Of a DNA stretch of 37,647 nucleotides, positions 34,524 through 37,647 are shown piece after piece. Origin of the DNA: Lachnospiraceae bacterium. GTDB taxonomy: Bacteria > Bacillota > Clostridia > Lachnospirales > Lachnospiraceae. Numbering within the stretch: position 1 is the stretch's first letter; every line of letters begins with the position of its first letter. The notes under the pieces are model-generated. The model was not told the DNA's origin, searched no databases, and saw only the letters and a program-made list of their open reading frames with translations. The DNA is taken from contig WRLH01000027.1 of the NCBI GenBank assembly GCA_009777715.1, positions 1 to 37,647 on the forward strand. The letters are read 5' to 3'. The position numbers were made by a program, and so were the translations under genes.

Positions 34524-36734
34524 CTATCTTAACTCATTAACGTAAATTCCGATCCTATTTGCTGCGATGTCAGCGGCTTCATCGGCAGTTTTTGCCCCGC
34601 TGAAAAATGACCCGGCTTCCTCTTTTAGGATATTATTAATCCGTTCATCAAAGCTGCGGGTTTTTGTGGCACTGTTAATCAAATCCCGGAGCTGCTGGGC
34701 ATCTTCTTCCGTGGGCTTATCCAGCTCAATCGTTATGTGTTCATTACCCCAATTAAAACCCATCCCAGTCAATCCGCCCTCAATATCGAATGATTCCATC
34801 ACCTCGTTTAACAATGCCTCAAACGCGCTTTTCTTAAGCGGTATCTCATACATTGATTCGCTGCTTGCCTGGTACCCGTCCGCCAGAAGGCTGCTGATGA
34901 AAGACCATGACGCTTCCTTATTGGGGCTGGAATGGCTTATTGCCAGTACCATGCTTGAATAAACCAGGTTGCCGCTGCCCCCCTCGGCCGGATATCCGGG
35001 GTAAGACACCGGCCCGCCAAAAATCATCTGATAGAAATTGATATTGCCTATATTATTGATAAAAATAGAGTCATTGTGGATCTGGACCTGCTTATCCTGG
35101 AACTGCGTAAAGGGATTGGCCGCCGCATATAAATGGTCAGGGGTAAAGCGGTTGGCAAACTCAATCATCTTGAGGAACAGGCTGCGGTCAAAAACGCCGC
35201 CATTGTCCCAGTCAACCAGGGCATCGCCGTTGGCCTCAAGGCACGTCCTTAGCACCCCGGACTTGCTGTGGTTGCTAAAGACATGGCTCTCCGGCGGATG
35301 AGAGTCCGCATAACCTATCATTTCATCTAAGGTCCACGAGCTTATCCCGCCAACTTCTGCCTGGGAAGCAAGGACCGTCTGGATGGAGTAACTGACCGGG
35401 ATCCCGAACAGCTGCCCATCCACCTCGTAGGCCTTCAGGATGTTTTCCTGCAAGTCTTCCCTGCCGGCCGTGCCGTCGGCATCAAGCAGGGGATAAAGGT
35501 CTGCCAGAGCCCCCACCTTTGCATAGACAGCCATCGAGAAACTAAGCGGCAGGTAGATGATGTCCGGCGCATTGCCAGTAATGATGGCCATGTCCAGCTG
35601 GCTTTGGTCCTCATATTCCTTTATCTCGATCCGGTAACCAGGATTGCTTTCGTTAAAATCAGACACGGCTTTCGTGAATGGATGGTCACTGCTGAACCAG
35701 GGGAACAGGCAGAGCGTCAGAATCTCCCTCCCGGCCAGCTCCCGGCTTTCTTCCCCGCTTGGCCGCCCAATCCTTTCAAGCTCCGCGGCGGCTTCGCTTT
35801 CGGGGACGGGCCGGAGCAGCCACAAATCAGCCTGGCCAGCGGCCGCGTTTTCCTTGAGCCAGCCCAGCTGGTTACCGGGCAGGCTAAGCAGCGTCCCGCC
35901 GTCCGCCAGGTTGCCCGGCACCCCGGCGGCATTTAAGCTTAAAAGCTCAGCCTTGCCATTTGTGGCTGGGTCATATTCATAAACCCGCCTGTCGGCTGCC
36001 AGGAGCAGGCCGCCGGAAAGGCCGGGCGCCATGCCGCCAATTGAGGCGATGCCCGGAATGCCATGCCACGGCCCAATGGCCCCGGCTTCCGGGTCGACTG
36101 GCGCAATCACGTCGTAACCGAGGGCAGGCTCAGGCCGGGCGGCATATAACCTGCCCCCGTGGTCAAATGACATGAACAATATCCGGCTTCCGGCGGGTAT
36201 CCGGTGCTTTAAGATCCCGCCCATGTCCCAGACATAGACGGTCTCGCCCAATGCCAGGTAAAAGAAATCGTCATCGGCCAGGAACTGTGCCGGCCAGCCA
36301 TATCCCCCGCTGATGTCGCCGATGATGGGAAGCGTCTTGGGCGGGCTGCCGTCCGGGCTCATCTTCATTATGGCGGCATCGGCAAACCCTTCCCCGTCAA
36401 ATTTCAGGAGCAAAAGGCCAAGGCTCCCGTCAGGGTGGGGCGACAGCATGCTGACGATGAAATCCCCGCCCGGGTCCCTTAATAGCTCCTCCGCTTCCGG
36501 GGTTTCACTCTCCATGTCAATGGCATGGATGGCGTGGCTGTTTATGCAGTAAAAATAAACCTTGCCCTCAAAGCTGACGGGGGACAGGACATTGGCGAAC
36601 TCGCCGAACTCCACTTTTTCCGCCAGATACGCAAATCCCTCTTCCGGCTGGCTGCCGCAGGCTGGGAGCAGGATGGTGAGGGCGGCGAGCAGCAATAATG
36701 GCAAGGCCCGCTTCTTAATCTTATTAAGCTTCAT
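34524..36734 (-). CDS. Propeller-like plus extracellular solute-binding lipoprotein (paralogue 2)
   Basis: 736 residues from the ATG at 36734 (GAGGTG 6 nt upstream); 20 further upstream codons lack support. The lipobox LLPAC gives lipidated Cys26. Residues about 35-330 form repeated beta-rich blocks with Gly/Asp turns (SPHPDGSLGLLLLKFDG, FYLALGETVYVWDMGG, LLLAADRRVYEYDPATNG), like a beta-propeller. Residues about 345-736 are a family 1 solute-binding fold (AVSDFNESNPGYRIEIKEYE, NAPDIIYLP, PNKEASWSFISSLLADGY). It has the same architecture as the protein at 18214-20430. GC content rises visibly from about 35200 to 36700, unlike neighbouring genes. Set between the peptide genes and their exporter, it may bind the peptide outside the cell for immunity or sensing (inference). 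Confidence 0.8.
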   Translation of the reverse strand: MKLNKIKKRALPLLLLAALTILLPACGSQPEEGFAYLAEKVEFGEFANVLSPVSFEGKVYFYCINSHAIHAIDMESETPEAEELLRDPGGDFIVSMLSPHPDGSLGLLLLKFDGEGFADAAIMKMSPDGSPPKTLPIIGDISGGYGWPAQFLADDDFFYLALGETVYVWDMGGILKHRIPAGSRILFMSFDHGGRLYAARPEPALGYDVIAPVDPEAGAIGPWHGIPGIASIGGMAPGLSGGLLLAADRRVYEYDPATNGKAELLSLNAAGVPGNLADGGTLLSLPGNQLGWLKENAAAGQADLWLLRPVPESEAAAELERIGRPSGEESRELAGREILTLCLFPWFSSDHPFTKAVSDFNESNPGYRIEIKEYEDQSQLDMAIITGNAPDIIYLPLSFSMAVYAKVGALADLYPLLDADGTAGREDLQENILKAYEVDGQLFGIPVSYSIQTVLASQAEVGGISSWTLDEMIGYADSHPPESHVFSNHSKSGVLRTCLEANGDALVDWDNGGVFDRSLFLKMIEFANRFTPDHLYAAANPFTQFQDKQVQIHNDSIFINNIGNINFYQMIFGGPVSYPGYPAEGGSGNLVYSSMVLAISHSSPNKEASWSFISSLLADGYQASSESMYEIPLKKSAFEALLNEVMESFDIEGGLTGMGFNWGNEHITIELDKPTEEDAQQLRDLINSATKTRSFDERINNILKEEAGSFFSGAKTADEAADIAANRIGIYVNELR

Positions 36735-36802
36735 TTTACACCTCATGCAGTTTTTTAGAAAGTGGAAATTTAATTTCCACATTTGACGCCTCATTGTCTG
36801 AA

Positions 36803-36855
36803 TGCCAGTTCCGGCACAGCAGCCTAATATCCAAGCAGCTGTGCTTTTACTGGCA
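36803..36855 (-). other. Intergenic hairpin, copy A, between precursor 1 and the lipoprotein gene
   Basis: TGCCAGT (36803-36809) pairs with ACTGGCA (36849-36855) and, inside, GCACAGC (36814-36820) pairs with GCTGTGC (36838-36844). No T-run follows on the minus strand. It is likely a processing or stability hairpin that separates the abundant peptide message from the downstream genes. A short palindrome, GTGGAAAT/ATTTCCAC with a TTA loop, lies at 36762-36780. Confidence 0.75.
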
Positions 36856-36906
36856 AAATTTTGTCATTTGCACTGCCTTATAAATGACTGAAAGTTTTGC
36901 ATTTGT

Positions 36907-37143
36907 CTACCTATTAATGACTTGAAGTCTAGTAGTTAAAGAACTGCTGTTTGGTGTGTGGGAATAGGCGCTAGTGTTACTATTGTCCGAAAGATGGTGG
37001 TTGCCGTATTGCGGGGGATTTGGCGGCTGCGCCCCAGGGCAATTGCAGGTAATGCAATTACATGAACATGTACACGAGCATGAACAAAAACATGCATAAG
37101 CCTCAATGGAACGCGAAATAGATTTACTTTTCTTAAAATTCAT
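36907..37143 (-). CDS. Cys-rich RiPP-like precursor peptide 1
   Basis: 78 residues with a strong SD (AAAGGAGG, 8-9 nt before the ATG at 37143). Leader MNFKKSKSISRSIEAYA, then a C-x-C-x-C run with nine cysteines at 18, 20, 22, 24, 26, 28, 30, 33 and 35, then PGAQPPNPPQYGNHHLSDN and a variable Ser/Thr/Asn-rich tail. The layout (basic leader, IEAYA before a Cys-x repeat) recalls the CLI_3235-type Cys-rich bacteriocin precursors as I remember them. It is a probable substrate of the exporter and S8 protease encoded downstream. A metal-binding peptide is an alternative. No modifying enzyme is seen in the window. Confidence 0.78.
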   Translation of the reverse strand: MNFKKSKSISRSIEAYACFCSCSCTCSCNCITCNCPGAQPPNPPQYGNHHLSDNSNTSAYSHTPNSSSLTTRLQVINR

Positions 37144-37183
37144 AAGTTTGCTCCTCCTTTCTAATGACTCCTCATTGTCTGAA

Positions 37184-37236
37184 TGCCAGTTACGGCACAG
37201 CAGCCCAGAATCCAAGCTGCTGTGCTTTTACTGGCA
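37184..37236 (-). other. Intergenic hairpin, copy B, between the two precursor genes
   Basis: TGCCAGT (37184-37190) pairs with ACTGGCA (37230-37236); inside, GCACAGCAGC (37195-37204) pairs perfectly with GCTGCTGTGC (37216-37225). It is the homologue of copy A with a longer inner stem. It lies 41 nt before the precursor 1 start codon and has no T-run. Confidence 0.75.
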
Positions 37237-37284
37237 AATATTTCATTTGCACTGCCTTATAAATGACTGAAAGTTTTGCTTTTG

Positions 37285-37509
37285 CTACTTATGAACGCCT
37301 TGAAAATTATTATTGCTTGGCGATTGGCCAACGCCACCATAATTACTATTGTCCGAAAGATGGTGGTTGCCGTATTGCGGGGGATTTGGCGGCTGCGCCC
37401 CTGGGCAACTGCAGGTAATGCAATTACATGAACATATACAATAACACGTACAAGAACTTGCATAAGCCTCAATGGAACGCGAAATAGATTTACTTTTCCT
37501 AAAATTCAT
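37285..37509 (-). CDS. Cys-rich RiPP-like precursor peptide 2
   Basis: 74 residues with SD GAGGAGG before the ATG at 37509. The leader MNFRKSKSISRSIEAYA differs from precursor 1 at one residue. Cysteines at 20, 22, 24, 26, 28, 30, 33 and 35 (eight; Cys18 of precursor 1 is Ser). The residues between cysteines differ (T, Y, I instead of S, T), while the follower PGAQPPNPPQYGNHHLSDN is identical. The tail ends Gly/Asn-rich. It is the first gene of the operon and would be the most highly expressed. The pair may act as a two-peptide product. Confidence 0.78.
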   Translation of the reverse strand: MNFRKSKSISRSIEAYASSCTCYCICSCNCITCSCPGAQPPNPPQYGNHHLSDNSNYGGVGQSPSNNNFQGVHK

Positions 37510-37527
37510 AAATTTGCTCCTCCTCGT

Positions 37528-37567
37528 ATTATATAGTAGTAGTGTTTATTGTCCCTCTCCAAGGACA
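37528..37567 (-). promoter_or_regulatory. Candidate promoter and dyad upstream of the peptide operon
   Basis: On the minus strand TATAAT (37533-37528) lies 19 nt before the ATG of precursor 2. There is no consensus -35 box at 17 nt (AGGGAC is there), and that region is covered by a dyad TGTCC-N8-GGACA (37550-37567). A weak -35 with an overlapping dyad suggests control by an activator or repressor, not constitutive transcription. Confidence 0.5.
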
Positions 37568-37596
37568 GTATGTTATACTCTTACAGACGCTGTGGA

Positions 37597-37647
37597 TCAG
37601 TATAGTTCTCCTAACGCTTTGACGTTTTCAGAAAGGCTATGACCGCA
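37597..37647 (-). CDS. Possible 3' end of a further gene, cut by window edge
   Basis: A frame open from the window edge reads CGHSLSENVKALGELY then TGA at 37599-37597. A second frame is also open (AVIAFLKTSKR, stop at about 37612). Neither is long enough to identify. If real, this would be the gene directly upstream of the peptide operon and could belong to it. Confidence 0.25.
   Translation of the reverse strand, partial: CGHSLSENVKALGELY

Larger units (their letters stand above)
36787..37509 (-). repeat. Tandem duplication of a precursor-gene unit
   Basis: Two copies of a unit of about 370 bp (copy A about 36787-37143, copy B about 37166-37509). Each holds an SD, a Cys-rich peptide gene, a conserved tail starting TGCACTGCCTTATAAATGAC (minus-strand complement) and a hairpin. 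The DNA coding for the leader differs by about one base between copies, and the segment coding for the follower is almost identical. Confidence 0.85.

Noticed and set aside
35604-36175. Long plus-strand open frames opposite the paralogue-2 lipoprotein
   Set aside because: High GC makes stop codons rare on the opposite strand; no SD or family resemblance, while the minus-strand frame is a complete lipoprotein.
37257-37472. 71-codon open frame in a second minus frame over precursor 2
   Set aside because: It has no SD and overlaps the well-supported Cys-rich peptide frame, which has a strong SD and a conserved duplicate.
36787-37509. Possible CRISPR-like or mobile-element repeat at the precursor genes
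   Set aside because: Only two long copies are present, each with a coding gene and SD; no short direct repeats with spacers and no terminal inverted repeats. A tandem gene duplication explains it.

Overview
The window looks like a chromosomal segment of a low-to-mid GC Clostridia-type Bacillota, probably a gut or rumen anaerobe. Reasons: strong Gram-positive Shine-Dalgarno (SD) sequences (AGGAGG), lipoprotein-type solute-binding proteins, YesM/YesN-type and AgrC/AgrA-type two-component systems, DegV, MutS2, and an aldo/keto reductase with C-terminal iron-sulfur motifs. I see no rRNA, tRNA, CRISPR array or intact insertion sequence. No gene-free stretch exceeds about 300 bases.

Layout. (1) 1-1100: a toxin-antitoxin pair cut by the window edge (RelB/DinJ-headed antitoxin plus PIN toxin) and a decayed TraX-like gene. 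(2) 1119-2512: a two-gene ABC exporter. (3) 2606-4763: the minus-strand operon rpmG-secE-nusG-rplK-rplA, with a clear promoter (4824-4852) and a 13-bp-stem terminator (2556-2594); rplJ and rplL do not follow. (4) 4986-10126: an OmpR-type response regulator and its kinase, mutS2 and a cyclophilin. (5) 10250-14442, plus strand: GNAT acetyltransferase, aldo/keto reductase, DegV, and an AGE-family sugar epimerase that lacks two catalytic residues. (6) 14460-16328: a DUF885 metallopeptidase-like protein. (7) 22092 down to 16369, minus strand: mntA-hepT, two small membrane-anchored proteins, a propeller-plus-solute-binding lipoprotein, then an Agr-type regulator and kinase that are both broken. (8) 22217-31539: a glycan locus with GH29 alpha-L-fucosidase, a solute-binding lipoprotein without permeases, a divergent YesN regulator, a YesM kinase and a GH31 alpha-xylosidase. 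The enzyme pair fits removal of fucose and xylose side groups, for example from xyloglucan oligosaccharides.

(9) The most notable part is 31595-37509, a minus-strand operon that looks like a ribosomal-peptide (RiPP/bacteriocin-like) system. Two tandem peptide genes share a leader, a C-x-C-x-C run of 8 or 9 cysteines and a conserved Pro/His/Asn-rich follower. They are followed by a propeller-plus-solute-binding lipoprotein (paralogue of the one in region 7), an ABC exporter without a C39 peptidase domain, and a subtilisin-like protease without signal peptide that carries an unknown C-terminal domain. No modifying enzyme is visible inside the window. The precursors resemble what I remember of the CLI_3235-type Cys-rich bacteriocin family; I could not check this.

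Two further signals are unusual. The YesN and YesM genes both have a sigma-A-like promoter whose -10 box ends exactly 6 nt before the ATG, with no SD, which predicts leaderless mRNAs for both partners. Several intergenic regions also hold perfect short hairpins with 3-nt loops.
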